Origin: Amaurobius ferox
Lineage: Eukaryota; Arthropoda; Arachnida; Araneae; Amaurobiidae
Assembly (NCBI GenBank): GCA_951213105.1
Contig: OX578140.1
Coordinates: 115,862,653 to 115,926,652, forward strand
Direction: 5' to 3'
Length of the DNA stretch: 64,000 bases
In this document: positions 12,004-23,257 of the stretch, in pieces
Position numbering within the stretch: the stretch's first letter is position 1
Layout of the letters: every line of letters starts with the position of its first letter
Translations under genes and position numbers: made by a program
The notes under the pieces: generated by a model
Database searches by the model: none
What the model saw: the letters and a program-made list of their open reading frames with translations, nothing else
Told to the model about the DNA's origin: nothing

Positions 12004-12676
12004 ACTTAATGCTCACGTCATCGTATTTTCTCCGATTGGTCTACGAAAGGGACGATAGAAAGGACGGCAGGGAGGGAATATTACACATTCGCAATAATAA
12101 TAAGTTCCCCGTTCCAGGAAGGAATGTTTGCCACTGATGAATATCAACACAAATGAAACTAGTCCAACGGTGCTGATTATCGCAGTCGAAATATGACATC
12201 AGATTATTGAAAACGCCATTAATAGTTGGATTTTGGAATTTTGTCAACATGATAAGGAATATAATTTTATTGTGACACTACTATTTAATCCTACCAGACA
12301 CAGGGAAATTAACACTTCTAAAAATTAAGTTGCGGTTCTTTTTAAGAAGTTTTATTTTGTTTAACGAATAACTGTAGATTTTCAAAACCGGCTAAGTAAA
12401 ACCATATCACGTGGTCGATGTTATGAGTGCAAAGCTATTCAGCTTTCTATGTCACTGGCGGATGTTGGCGACTAAATTTTAAAAGAGGTCAATTGCACGA
12501 CTAATGGTCAATCTGAAAATGGGCAGTTGCACGGGTGACGTGAAAATAAAACACGTGAAAATAAAAGATTATTTACACGGAATTCCCACCTACAGTAAAA
12601 TGAGTTATGTTATATGTATATGGGGTATTAATATAAGAAGCAAACGCAGTATGACACGAACTCGCCTATTTTCCAA
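12004..12676. other. unassigned stretch
   Basis: No repeat relation or coding frame supported. Confidence 0.35.
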
Positions 12677-13060
12677 ATGGACCAAACTTTTTCACCCCTC
12701 GCAAAGAGACCGGTTTACGCCGTGCAACTGACCAGTTTAGTTATCGCTGACACCCTTTCAATTGAACATTTTGATAAGAGAATACTCGCCAACTATAGCG
12801 GCTGCCATAAATTTTCAAAGCCAAAACACAAAGCCCTTAGTAATTTCAATAACTCCAACAACAATAAATTCAACTCTAACTTTGTAAATAAAAAGCAGAT
12901 CTATGCCAACCTATTTCAAAACAACCCTGGAGATTTTCCCGAACACCCCAAAAAGATTCCTAAACCTAAAGACAAGAAATTTACTAAATTCAATAGAGAA
13001 TTTATAGCACTTTTACTAGCCTTTGAAGACAGATATAACCCCAAAATAATCCATAAATGA
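12677..13060 (+). CDS. open frame of 127 codons, Asn/Lys-rich, function unknown
   Basis: It starts MDQTFSPLAKRP and has an Asn/Lys-rich middle (residues ~55-75, NFNNSNNNKFNSNF). A region with more balanced composition follows (FPEHPKKIPKPKDKKF and FIALLLAFEDRYNPKIIHK) up to a TGA. After the stop the same frame continues as LTSVLEKIKAASTDIDRIHIPYKRLSDLSVQN before the next stop, which suggests one longer, now broken coding region to about 13158. I do not recognise the family. The sequence context (repeat F 670 bp upstream) hints at a retroelement fragment, but no retroelement motif is present. Confidence 0.35.
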   Translation: MDQTFSPLAKRPVYAVQLTSLVIADTLSIEHFDKRILANYSGCHKFSKPKHKALSNFNNSNNNKFNSNFVNKKQIYANLFQNNPGDFPEHPKKIPKPKDKKFTKFNREFIALLLAFEDRYNPKIIHK

Positions 13061-13159
13061 TTAACTAGTGTCCTAGAGAAAATTAAAGCAGCCTCCACCG
13101 ATATTGACAGAATTCATATTCCGTACAAAAGACTTAGTGATCTGTCAGTGCAGAATTGA

Positions 13160-14695
13160 ATTCCTGTCTCCTGATTGGCCAACCGAGATGAGCCCACAAT
13201 CCCAGCGTTTTTAAAACGCAGTTTTCAACGATTCAAGCCCAGTGCGCCACTGAGCACAATTAGACTCTTCCAACTTATCAGTTTTCCTTTTCTTCTCGAG
13301 GAAATTTTCCTTCTTTTCCAAATTCTGCGACTCGACAGATCTCGGTTGTGATTCGTCACAATCGGAATCGAAGAGCATCGCCCGTTTCTTGAAATTTCAA
13401 TCCTGTAAATTATCTGCCTTCGGCTGCCTGGACACTCCGTAATTGGATATCCTTGAATCCTTGAATGATAAGAGAGTAGATTATGAGCTCGTGTAGCTAC
13501 ATGTCCTTCTGACTTGTGCGGAGGAAAATCTAGACGAAACTCAACCCATTTTCTCCATCCGCTAGAGGTCCCCTAGAGGAGAAATCAACATTTGGTTCTT
13601 AGGTTCTATCCCATGGTCTATTTTGTTAGTGTGCAATAATTCAGTCTTTGAAGTCGAAGAGATTCTGTGGGATCTGAAAAACACTTTTTCAAGAAAACAT
13701 CATTTTCTCCAATCCCCGTTTGGATGATCGAAATCGTGGTTCTATTAGGTTCTGTTCCATGATCACTACAATAAATGTGCAAATATTCACTTGTCTATGT
13801 CACTGTAGGTCTCCTAGACGGAACGAAATAGTACAAAAACATTAGACATTTATTATATAGGTGCTTTCTTAAAATGGAAAGTATCAGAGATGAGGGATTT
13901 TCTTCTATTGTTAATATGTATGATGCATAAACGAGGCTCCAGCAAAACATTAGTTTTCTTATAAGAAATGGGTGTTCTATGATAATGGGTATATCTAAGT
14001 ATGCTAACAAATGAGAAATACCTTCAAATAATACTTTCCGAAGAAAATTTGCTGCAATCACGTTATATTCACATTGCTTATAATATTAGCTGGTGAAAAT
14101 CATAAAATCTCATTCCTGACTTTAGCAATAAACTTTCAAGATACATTAAAAAACATTGTTTGTATAAATCTATCAATTTTTGTACTCTGTCATAAAGTTA
14201 AAATCTTTCTACAAATCAGTATTAAAGAATCGGCGTTATTTTGCTTATTATTATATCCCAGTATACAATACACATCGATGGACATACACACTACACACAT
14301 GCATACATGATCACATACTACTACTTATTTATCTTATTTCTAATGGTGGAATATTTGTATTATAAATATTGTATTGCTGAAATCACTCCATATCGCTTTT
14401 CCTGTCCTCAGTTTATTTTTTTCAGATAATTCTTGAATTCTTTTAGATACATTCTTCTAAATGCTATGCCATTACAGTAAGGTCAGGATTGCTTGATCTA
14501 GTTGACAGATATTGCTAAATTAGCGACACATGTGTGAAATGCTGCCAACTTGTGGAAATTTAAAGAAATAAAATCGAAGTTGATAAATTTTCTCAATATC
14601 TCGGTTTCTTAAAGATCCTCCCACAAGGAATAATTTTTAGTGTTCAGAGAGGAATGTGATGCGATAAGGGAAATGCTCTGAATTATGTATACGTC
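13160..14695. other. unassigned stretch
   Basis: 13160-13560 is less AT-rich than its surroundings but shows no readable protein family. 13561-14695 is plain AT-rich DNA. No RNA gene or repeat relation found. Confidence 0.4.
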
Positions 14696-15210
14696 AGTGT
14701 CTTAAGAGTTGCTGTTGATGAGACCCAGACCGTCCGACCTACCAGAAAGGTGTAAGGTAAGTGTTTGGATGGCCGGGAAGTGCCACCCAATTTAGACCTG
14801 AACCCAGTGGGGGAGGCATCCACAGGGACCGTGCCCTCCTTCCCCTACCATCAACCTCTCGGAAGGCCGCCCCGGTAGTGAAGTGGATAGCGTCTTCGAC
14901 TGCTGTCATGAGGGGCTCTGGTTCGAATCCCGAATAAGGCATGGATGTTTCTTGAGAATGAAGTCAGATTTCCGCCTTCTGGGTCCTCGTCAAAGAGGAG
15001 CTGCACCCTCTCCGACCTTCGTCAGTGATGATTTCTTGGAATAAATTTTAATCTCTCGTCTTGTGTGTCGTTCTTTCTTCCTGCTTCACTGGTCCTGTTT
15101 CGGTTCCTCCGAACAGGAGGTCATAAGTAACAACAACAACAACAACCTCTCGGAAGGACTTACGGACACACGTGTTTAATGTGATCGTACTCCGCGAGTG
15201 TCTTAAGAGT
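14696..15210. mobile_element. retroposed insertion with 14-bp target duplication, itself split by a SINE
   Basis: AGTGTCTTAAGAGT occurs at 14696-14709 and again at 15197-15210, exactly as expected of a target-site duplication. The inserted material (14710-14866 plus 15158-15196, about 200 bp once the SINE is removed) is GC-richer than the host DNA. It shows no poly(A) tail, so its class is open. Confidence 0.6.
14867..15143 (+). mobile_element. tRNA-derived SINE with (CAA)n tail
   Basis: The head is tRNA-like: CCCGGTAGTGAAGTGGATAG as box A and a perfect GGTTCGAATCC box B at 14920-14930. A ~200-bp body follows, with a small hairpin (CCTCCGAACAGGAGG), and the end is (AAC)n. It is flanked by an exact 14-bp duplication AACCTCTCGGAAGG (14853-14866 and 15144-15157). 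Box A and B imply an RNA polymerase III promoter. The tail after the tRNA head and the target duplication rule out a plain tRNA gene. Confidence 0.88.
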
Positions 15211-15549
15211 ACAAAAGAGAGTTTCTTTGTTTGTGAATTCATTGAACATTTAATTTCTGTTTTATTGCATCTGAAGGTTGTTTTGTGACATTGTTATAGA
15301 CATTTATTAATTGCATATACAGTGGAGCCCACTTATAGCGACCTCAAAACCCTGAAAGGGACCCTAGTACGACTAGTACGGATTCTGTGGACTCTGAAAG
15401 ATTGAGTGCCGATTTGAAATTGAGACAATAACGACCACACAGGATACTAACCTGGTAAAATAGTAGTAGCAGAAGGCTAACCTAAGGTAAAAACAGCAAG
15501 AGCTGGTCAGTCAGATTGTCAGTTGTCCGCCAATCTGACATTAAAGCGT

Positions 15550-15665
15550 GAAGAATGCATTGTTCACTTCGACAATAGGAGCTTGCAATTTCGTCCTAGT
15601 AGCTCGACGGTAGAACATCGGCTGGCAAGTTTGGAGATCCAGGGTTCGGTTTCCGGTTGGGACAA
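15550..15665 (+). repeat. tRNA-like / SINE head fragment, copy 1
   Basis: It contains TAGTAGCTCGACGGTAGAAC (box A-like) and GGGTTCGGTTTCC (box B-like) about 30 bp apart. The segment from CACTTCGACAATAGGAGC onward is repeated at 39450-39525, so it is a dispersed element and not a tRNA gene. Confidence 0.5.
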
Positions 15666-15779
15666 CAAGGTTCTTTACAGTGTATGTTACAATGTAGTGC
15701 TACCAAATTTGTATGTCAAGCACATGAAATTGTAAAACGAGTGAATATGAAATTGTAAAAAGAGAAGATATAAAATTTT

Positions 15780-16473
15780 ATTTTATTTTAATATTTATGT
15801 GGTTGTGCCTATTCAGTTGAACGTCAGAGATTAAATACAAACAAATAGGTAACTGCTAAAAGCAAGGTGAAGATGTTTGTGCTTAACAACCTTGTTGTGA
15901 TTTAAAACAAATATTGTAAGTACCCAAACGAAAAAATAAATACCACATTTTTGACGTACGTTTTAGTTAGCTACTTTCACTAGGTCTCAAAGCAAAGTAT
16001 ATATGAAAAATAACACAATGGTGTGTAGAAATACTGTATTGTTATTAATAAATGTTTTTATTTAAATAAACTATTGCAGAAAATAATTCAGAAATTTTAA
16101 AAACGAAAGCTTTATTTTACATTATAATTATACAGATTTATATAGTTATTGTATAATGATTTTATTAAATTAAATTAATACAAATATAAATCCGGTATGT
16201 AAGAATTAAATATTTCTTTCATCGTAATTATATGAATTTATACAGAACATTAGCTGTAAAGATTTTATGGCAAATATATATTTTGTCTAATGCCAAGCAA
16301 TATATGGTTACCCAGCAGAAAAGTGTTGTTTTGCGTAATAAAATGCCTTCATGCTACCCCAGAGAATATCTCTATAGCTATAAATCTTCAGGTTTCATAA
16401 TAATAGTTTCTCTTTTGCTCCGAACTGAAAATGTTTTTCCGCGTGGAACGGATTTGCCCTTCTATTCCTTTTT
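15780..16473. other. AT-rich stretch, nothing recognised
   Basis: No feature supported; the frame at 16232-16492 has no recognisable domain and runs into repeat B1. Confidence 0.4.
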
Positions 16474-17455
16474 ACTTTCCTTATATACATAATGTAGAAG
16501 GGAAGTATTGTGACGGGGTCGAAAATTCGAATTCGAGTTTTCGACGGGAGAGCACGTTTCAAGCATCCCTGATCACGAATCAAACATTTTTGAAGTGATG
16601 TCTGTGTGTGTGTGTGTGAAAGTATGTGTGTGTGTGTGTGTATGTGTGTGTGTGAAAGTATGTGTGTGTGTGTGTGTGTGTGTGTGTCAGTGAGCCTGTG
16701 GAGACGATAACTAACGAACGAATAGACCGATTCGAACCAAATTTGGTACAAAAATCACAATCCGTAAATACTGGAAGCCTATTGTTTTTAAACGCAATCG
16801 AATGTTCAGAATCCCCCTAAATTTTCGAATAAAATTTTGAAAAAATCGTCAAAAAATCAAAACCACTGATACAGTTACGCAAATAAACATTTCTTATGTA
16901 ATTTTTCATTAGAAAACGATTGGTATAAATTTTAGAACGCTAACACAAACCGTTCTCGAGATATTGCATATTTAAAAAAAAATTATCAAAAAGTCATATA
17001 AAATTAAAAAAAATATTTTCTATTGAGAAACGTGTTCACTTTTCATATGTAATACCATACGATAAATTGGGTGACATCATTCTCGTGGATCTAGCACGTT
17101 CCATTCATGGAAAAAGATACTTTGAGTAATACTTTTGTATTTCAACGTCAATAGTCATTTATCTGCTGTAAGAATAACTTATTCCTCCGTCCGTAACGCT
17201 TGGCGAGATTTTGGCGACGAATTTGGCGGAATGTCGTCAACTTGGCGACTTTTTTTTAAATGTTGCCAAATTAACGAAAATCTCGCCAAATGTATAAAAT
17301 TGACGTTAAATCAATGAAAATGACGACTAAATGTCGAAAATTCAATATCTTGAAATAATATTAGTATTTACTAAAAGAAAAACCCATTTTTTTACTGTAA
17401 AAGTAGTAAATTCATTACATTATATAAGGAAAGTCATGTGTTGCCCACATCAGAT
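16474..17455 (+). repeat. B-family repeat, copy B1
   Basis: Starts ACTTTCCTTATATACATAAT...GGAAGTATTGTGACGG, then a TCGAAAATTCGAATTCGAG palindrome, AGTGATGTC, a (TG)n tract with AAAGTA interruptions (about 16602-16687), and the block CGAATAGACCGATTCGAACC-AAATTTGGTA. Further on are CCGTTCTCGAGATATTGC, an array of TTGGCGA/TCGCCAA motifs (17199-17291), and the tail AAGGAAAGTCATGTG-TTGCCCACATCAGA. No usable reading frame. Confidence 0.82.
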
Positions 17456-17994
17456 TTTTTTTTATAAAAGGCATGTGAACTGATAATTCGAGTTAAATAA
17501 TAAAATGATTTTATTATTTCACTTTTCTTTTATTTACACATATAATATAAGAGCAATATTATTGTGGGGCCATATATTCAAATTGAAGGTTTTGAAAAAT
17601 GTTGGCAAATGATTATGATGAAGGAACGAGTGGTATTAGATCTCCTGCTTGTTTCCTTCCTCCATGGTTCTTACATCTCTTTTTTCACTTCTTGCTAATG
17701 AAGACAATCCTTCCCTGCTTCAGCCATGCTTGTTGTTCTAACAGCAGTTACGATCTTGCTTTAACGAGTTGGCATGCTTGCCTGTCCCGTTGAAGAAGAT
17801 GTTGCACCTTCAAAACCGATTGTCACTATGCATTTTGGGTTAGATGTTGCTATAAACAAAGTTTTATTATTCTTTTAATTTTGTTATTGTCTCTTTAATT
17901 TATCAATACATGTTTTTTTGTTTTATTTCGTTATATAATGATTTTATTTCCAATGTAATCCAAATATTATTCCAATATTGAAATGGCTATATAT
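17456..17994. other. unassigned stretch
   Basis: A 64-codon open frame at 17599-17793 has a hydrophobic, Cys/Phe-rich content but no recognisable domain. Nothing else supported. Confidence 0.35.
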
Positions 17995-18424
17995 TGCTAC
18001 GAAACATCCTCTGGAATCATGCATGTACTCTCAGAACACAAAAATGAGTCCTAGTTTTTGGATAACTGATATGTTTATTCATGCGCACACAGTACACAGG
18101 AACAATATATAGTAAAAAAACACTTAAGTGCTCCAGTAATTTCACAGAACAACCGATACTATTCTAAAAACATTGACATATTTCATTTCGCAAAACAATG
18201 GCTACTGTTTTCAAAACATTGACGAATATCATTGTTCAATGTAGCCTGTATCACTTCAACTGCCTTCCAACTGAGTGATAGCTCCTTTTATATATTCTCT
18301 ATGTCTGTAGAAACTTCTAGAATTATCTCATATCTCGTCATTTCAAGGCGTTTTCTGGACCTTCGAAAAGTCGCCAAATATCGTCAAATGGGCAATAAAT
18401 TGTCAAATATGACAACCCTTCCTC
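17995..18424 (-). repeat. F-family repeat, probable solo LTR, copy 2
   Basis: Matches 11562-12003 throughout: GAAAC(T)ATC(A)TCTGGAATC near one end, GGTTTATTCA-like block, TTCAATGTAG, CCTTTTATA (TATA box of the minus strand), CTTCGAAAAGTCGCCAAAAT-like block and GACAACCCT near the other. It is more eroded than copy 1, and its distal end is uncertain. Confidence 0.5.
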
Positions 18425-19459
18425 CAAAATATAGCACACGACAGCCCAATATTCACATCATAGGAAAGATTGCCTATGCGGTTGTTTTCTCCGTCTGATT
18501 TTCAAAAGAGACTTTAGGGAGGCAAGGCCTTTTATGCGTTTGTAACGATATTTAGACTATATTGCCTGCCTGCTGACCTTTCATTGAAAATAGTTTTTCC
18601 AATGTAACGCCAATATTTGAATGCTAATATTGATACACAATATATCCTCAATATTTGACCGCAATTTCTGTTGTGTTGCAAATATATTTAGCAAAATGCT
18701 AAAATATACAATAACAGCATTTTACTAGAGAAATAAATTACTTCTCGATTAGAAATTGCTTCGAAATATTCGAAAGTACTTTGAAAGCAGCGAATTGTAA
18801 AAAAAAAACAAAAAACATTCAGATCATTAAACTTTTTTACAAAGTAATCAATAAGAAATGTATCTTTATATTTTCAAGTTAATATAAAAATGCTTTGCTA
18901 TATTTTACCCTAAAAAACGCTAAATTATATTCTTTATTAGTTCTCGTGAATTTAAGGGATTTAAGCAGTTATCCATGTGTGAAATTAAATCCAAATTGAA
19001 GTATATACTTTGAGAGTACATACCGCAGATATTTGAAACACTTCAAAAGAAAGTTAGAAATTCAACTGAAGTTTAACTGCTACGGTTCGAAAGATTTCGG
19101 AGTTCCAGAGCATTAAGATAGTGAAATAGTTTTGTAACAAGGTGAATAAGGTATTTCTCTTCCAAAGCTGTTTCAATCTGAAATGGAACTGATGTGCACT
19201 TGTATATTTGAAGACATCAACATTGAGAATGAGTTAATTTAAAAATCAAAACCGAATATATTTAAAACAGAATAAGTTTTGTGTCATTTGTGGAGTTAAT
19301 AAGTATTTTAAAAATAATTTTGTTTCATTTAAAAGTAAAGTAATAAATATTGTTATAATACTACGGATTAAAATGGATAAGAAAATTACAGTATTTATTT
19401 AGATTTAGATATGTTTGGAATCATTTCATTGAAATAAATGAAATTCATAAAATTATTAT
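18425..19459. other. AT-rich stretch, nothing recognised
   Basis: No coding, RNA or repeat feature supported. Confidence 0.4.
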
Positions 19460-19463
19460 TTAA

Positions 19464-19696
19464 CCTTTTGCTTACGGGTGGGACAGCGTCCACCCCATAC
19501 GAAGAACCTCCCAAAAAGACAGTTATTTGACATATCTTATCCCAAACAGAAACATTGCTGTGCAATGTTTCTGTCGGCAAAGACGCCAATGTCTGCAAAG
19601 GGGAATCGAACTATTTGGGATAAGATATGTCAAATACCTGTCTTTTTAGGAGGTTCTTTGTATGGGATGGACGCTGTCCCACTCGTAAGTAAAAGG
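19464..19696. mobile_element. piggyBac-type MITE (233 bp) in a TTAA target
   Basis: TTAA lies directly on both sides (19460-19463, 19697-19700). The element begins CCTTTTGCTTACGGGTGGGA and ends with the near-perfect inverse, and the two halves pair almost to the centre. A 12-bp perfect hairpin, CAGAAACATTGC-TGT and its inverse, lies in the middle of the left half. TTAA target plus CC(T)n start is the hallmark of the piggyBac superfamily. It has no coding capacity, so it would need a transposase supplied elsewhere. Confidence 0.87.
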
Positions 19697-19859
19697 TTAA
19701 AGTCACTTAAAACTTTACTTTATTAATTCGAAAAAATCCGCCACAAAAATAGCTAAAATAACAATTTGAAATATATCTCTGAATCACGTAACACGTTTCG
19801 ATTATACCAATAGAATATAACTATATCAACAATGTCATATACAGGAAACCTCGAACAGC

Positions 19860-20454
19860 GTTAACTTTTGAATAATTTGATTTTTCCAGTAGGTTTCACC
19901 GAACTGTCTACCAGAACACCAAATATCTCTCATTTTAGACTGCAAAAGATACAATAAGATACCATAATACCAAATACCTGCCCTAAAATACCATATATTA
20001 AGACACAGTATATTTCTTCCTTACTATTCATCGTATGAACAATGCTGTTAGTTCTATTGAATAGCGAAGTACGTTCTTCTATCATTTCGCCTTTCGAAAG
20101 TTTTGGAGTGAAGCACCCCCCTCAAGTAAATATTTTGGAAATTCCAATTTTTCGATGGTTTTATTAAACAATTAACCAATGAACCAAATTTCAAGTCTCA
20201 GTCTCCCTTAAAATACTACGTCTATTATTTATTTGGCAAATCGAATATTATGGAGTGGAATATCATGAAATCAACAAATATTGAAAAACCGAAATTGGCT
20301 TCCTTCTTTCTACCAAATTTCTTTTAACTATAATTTCACATTTTGAAAGGGGAGTACCCCCTTAAACAAACATTTTTGACAAATTCGATGTTTCCCAAAA
20401 GTTGTATTGAACAATTAGTTGATCCCAATATCAAATTTAGAATCTTCATTTCTT
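19860..20454 (+). repeat. degenerate satellite H, part 1
   Basis: Imperfect tandem units of about 250 bp. Each has a TTTGATTTTTCCAGTAGG-like block, a TTTTATTGAACAATTGA-like block, and a CAAATTTCAAGTCTCA-like block, recurring near 19888, 20140 and 20390. The array resumes at 23258 after two insertions. Confidence 0.6.
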
Positions 20455-22192
20455 GTCGCGCAGTTTAATAAAACCGAACTTTAATTATTAAATGCAAAGC
20501 GCATTTTTACTTTACAATAAAGTCATTTGAGAATAAAAAAGGAAAGTTTATTTATTCTTAGTTGAGTTAATTATTTAATAATACCGCTTCAACCATCATA
20601 CAAGAATTGTGCAAAAGCACATTAAATTGAATTATCTAAATATGGCCGTAAATTATCGTATTCATGGAACTCCTTAAATTATGCGTTGTGCCGCTGATAA
20701 CCCTCCATTTTTTTATCTTTAGCGCGAGTTCTGTAAAGAAATATTAATTAACAGAATACTACTTCATAAATTGCACCATTTTAACTGCAACAATAAATCA
20801 TTCATTAACAACATAGATCACTTAATTACTCAATTCATCACACAATTTGCATATTTATTTGCGGAGAAGCGAGCAAATGTGAGAGATTTGTCGTGTGAAA
20901 CTAGATCACCATTTATTATCGACATAATTTAAGATCTGCTATCATATTTAATAAGCACATACCTGACCACAACGCTTGCATCCTTGTATATTGTACTGGT
21001 TTTGCTCATTTTGTTGAAGTTTTCTTGGACTCTGACTGTCGTAGAATTGCATATTAAGACATCTTTCGCGGACTACTCTGTGGCACCGAACTACTCTGGA
21101 CTTCTCTGTGGCACAAACTCTTAAGCGATCCTCCTGGCATTCTGATCACTGGCTGGCTGTGGCTCTGCGGCACTATCGCTCTGTGCCAGACCAGAATAAG
21201 TGCAGGAATTGAGTTCACATCACATTTAGGTGAAACAGTTTTATGTTCAATATTGTTTGCTGTAATAGCAAACAATGCTTCAGACGAAGTGACGCCAGTG
21301 TTTACAACACTTTGACCCGAGAGGTCAAATTAGACCATAAACCTAGAGACTGGGTTGTAGCCATGAGAGTGGCTAAAAAGAATAATCAATTACGGAAGAT
21401 GTCTGGCCGAAATGACCAAGGTTGGCCAATCAGAGCAAAAAAGAGGTGTGTCATACCTCATGCAAAAAGGAGGCAGGAACCAAGAGATGGAAATATACAA
21501 CTCCTACGAGAAATGAGAGAGTTCCACTTGAGATAGAGTTAGATAGGGATATCGAATGAGAGAGCAGTGAAGGAGGTTGAATTAAGGGCTTCAGAGCGAA
21601 AGTATCCCAGAGCCACAGCCAGGCAGTGATCAGAATGCCAGGAGGATCCATCTCTTAAGAGTGTGTACTACAGAGTAGTCCGGAGATAGTCCGCGAAAGA
21701 TGTCCTGATAAGCAATTCTACGACAGTGAGAGTTTAAGAAGACTTCAACAAAATGAGCAAAAACAGTACAATATACAGTGATGCAAGCGTTGCAGTCAGG
21801 TATGTGCTTATTAAATATGATAGCAGGTCTTAAATTATGTCGATAGCAAATGATGATCTGGTCACACGGCAAATCTCTCACATTTTGCTCGCTCTTCCGC
21901 AAATAAATATGAAAATTGTGTAATGAATTGAGTAATTAAGTGATCTATGTTGTTAGTAAATGGTTATTGTTAAAGTTAAAATGGTGCAATTAATGGAGTA
22001 GTGTTATGTTAATTAATATTCCTTTACAGAACTCGCGCTAAAGATAAAACTTGGAGGGTTATCAGCGGCACAACGCATAATTTAAGGAGTTCCAATAATA
22101 ATAAACTTTAATATTTTATTCTCAAATGATTTCATTGTAAAATAAAAATGCGCTTTGCATTTAATAATTAAAGCTCTTTGTTTTACTGCGAA
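20455..22192. mobile_element. 1.7-kb element with ~0.6-0.7-kb inverted arms
   Basis: The left arm (20455 to ~21200) and the right arm (~21590 to 22192) are inverted copies with scattered differences. Outer parts share ATTATTAAATGCAAAGCGCA and AGGAGTTCC. Middle parts share AACTCGCGCTAAAGATAAA and TAAGCACATACCTGACCACA-like sequence. Inner parts share TGATCAGAATGCCAGGAGGA. The ~390-bp centre holds a perfect 10-bp hairpin (21252-21276). No transposase is encoded. It could be a long-TIR (foldback-like) element or an old inverted duplication. Confidence 0.7.
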
Positions 22193-22255
22193 ACATTTTT
22201 CATTTCACGTTTTGAACAATTTGCTCTCTGTTTGTTCCCTGAATTAAACATTTTT

Positions 22256-22405
22256 ACTTTCCTTATATACATAATGTATAAGGAAAGTATTGTGACGGAG
22301 TCGAAAATTCGAATTCGAGTATTCGACGGGAAAGCACAATTCAAGCATCCCTGATCACGAATCAAACACTTTTGAGGTGATGTCTGCGTGTGTGTGTGTG
22401 TGAAA

Positions 22406-22448
<43 letters not shown>

Positions 22449-23246
22449 TATGTGTGTGTGTGTGACAGTATGTGTGTGTGTGTGTGTGAAAGTATGTAGG
22501 TGTGTGTGTATGTGTCAGTGAGTCTGTGGAGACGATATCTCACGAACGAATAGAACGATTCGAATTGTATTTGTTTTTAAATGTAAACGAATGTTCAGAA
22601 CTCCCCTAAATTTTCGAGTGAAATTTTGAAAAAAATCATCAAAAAAACAATACCTTTAATAAAATTACGCAACTAGACATTTCTTATGTAATTTTTCCTT
22701 AGAAAACCATTGACATAAACTTTAGAACGCTAGCGTGAACCGTTCTTGAGTAATTGCTCATTTTTCTAATAAATTTATAAAAAAATCCCATAAATTAAAA
22801 GAAAATATTAACTGTTGAGAAACAGGTTCACTTTTCATATGTAATATCATGCGATAAATTGGATGACATCATTCTCGTAGGACTAGCTTGTTCCATTCAT
22901 GAGAAAACATACTTTGAATAATACTTTTGTATTTGAACGTCAATAGTCATTTATCTGCTGTAAGAAAAACGTATTTCTTCGTCCATAACGCTTGGCGAGA
23001 TTTTGACGACGGATTTGGCGGAATGTCGCCAACTTAGCGACTTTTTGAAATGTTGCCAAATTAACGAAAATCTCGCCAAATGGATATAAATGACGCTAAA
23101 TCAATGAAAATTACGACTAATTGTCGAAAATTCAATATCTTGGAAAGAATATTAGTATCTACTATAAGAAAAACCTTTTTTTTTACTGTAATAGTAGTAA
23201 ATTTATTGCATTATATAAGGAAAGTCATGTGTTGCCCACATCAGAT
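22256..23246 (+). repeat. B-family repeat, copy B2
   Basis: Same order of parts as B1. The (TG)n tract (22387-22512) is longer, and the block right after the microsatellite is partly deleted: the GATTCGAA... sequence joins TTGTATTTGTTTTTAAATG directly. The TTGGCGA array is at 22991-23080. It lies inside satellite H. Confidence 0.82.
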
Positions 23247-23257
23247 TTTTTGAAAAG

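Noticed and set aside
14867..14940. tRNA gene
   Set aside because: Perfect box B, but no proper acceptor stem, a long body and (CAA)n tail follow, and a target duplication flanks it. It is a SINE.
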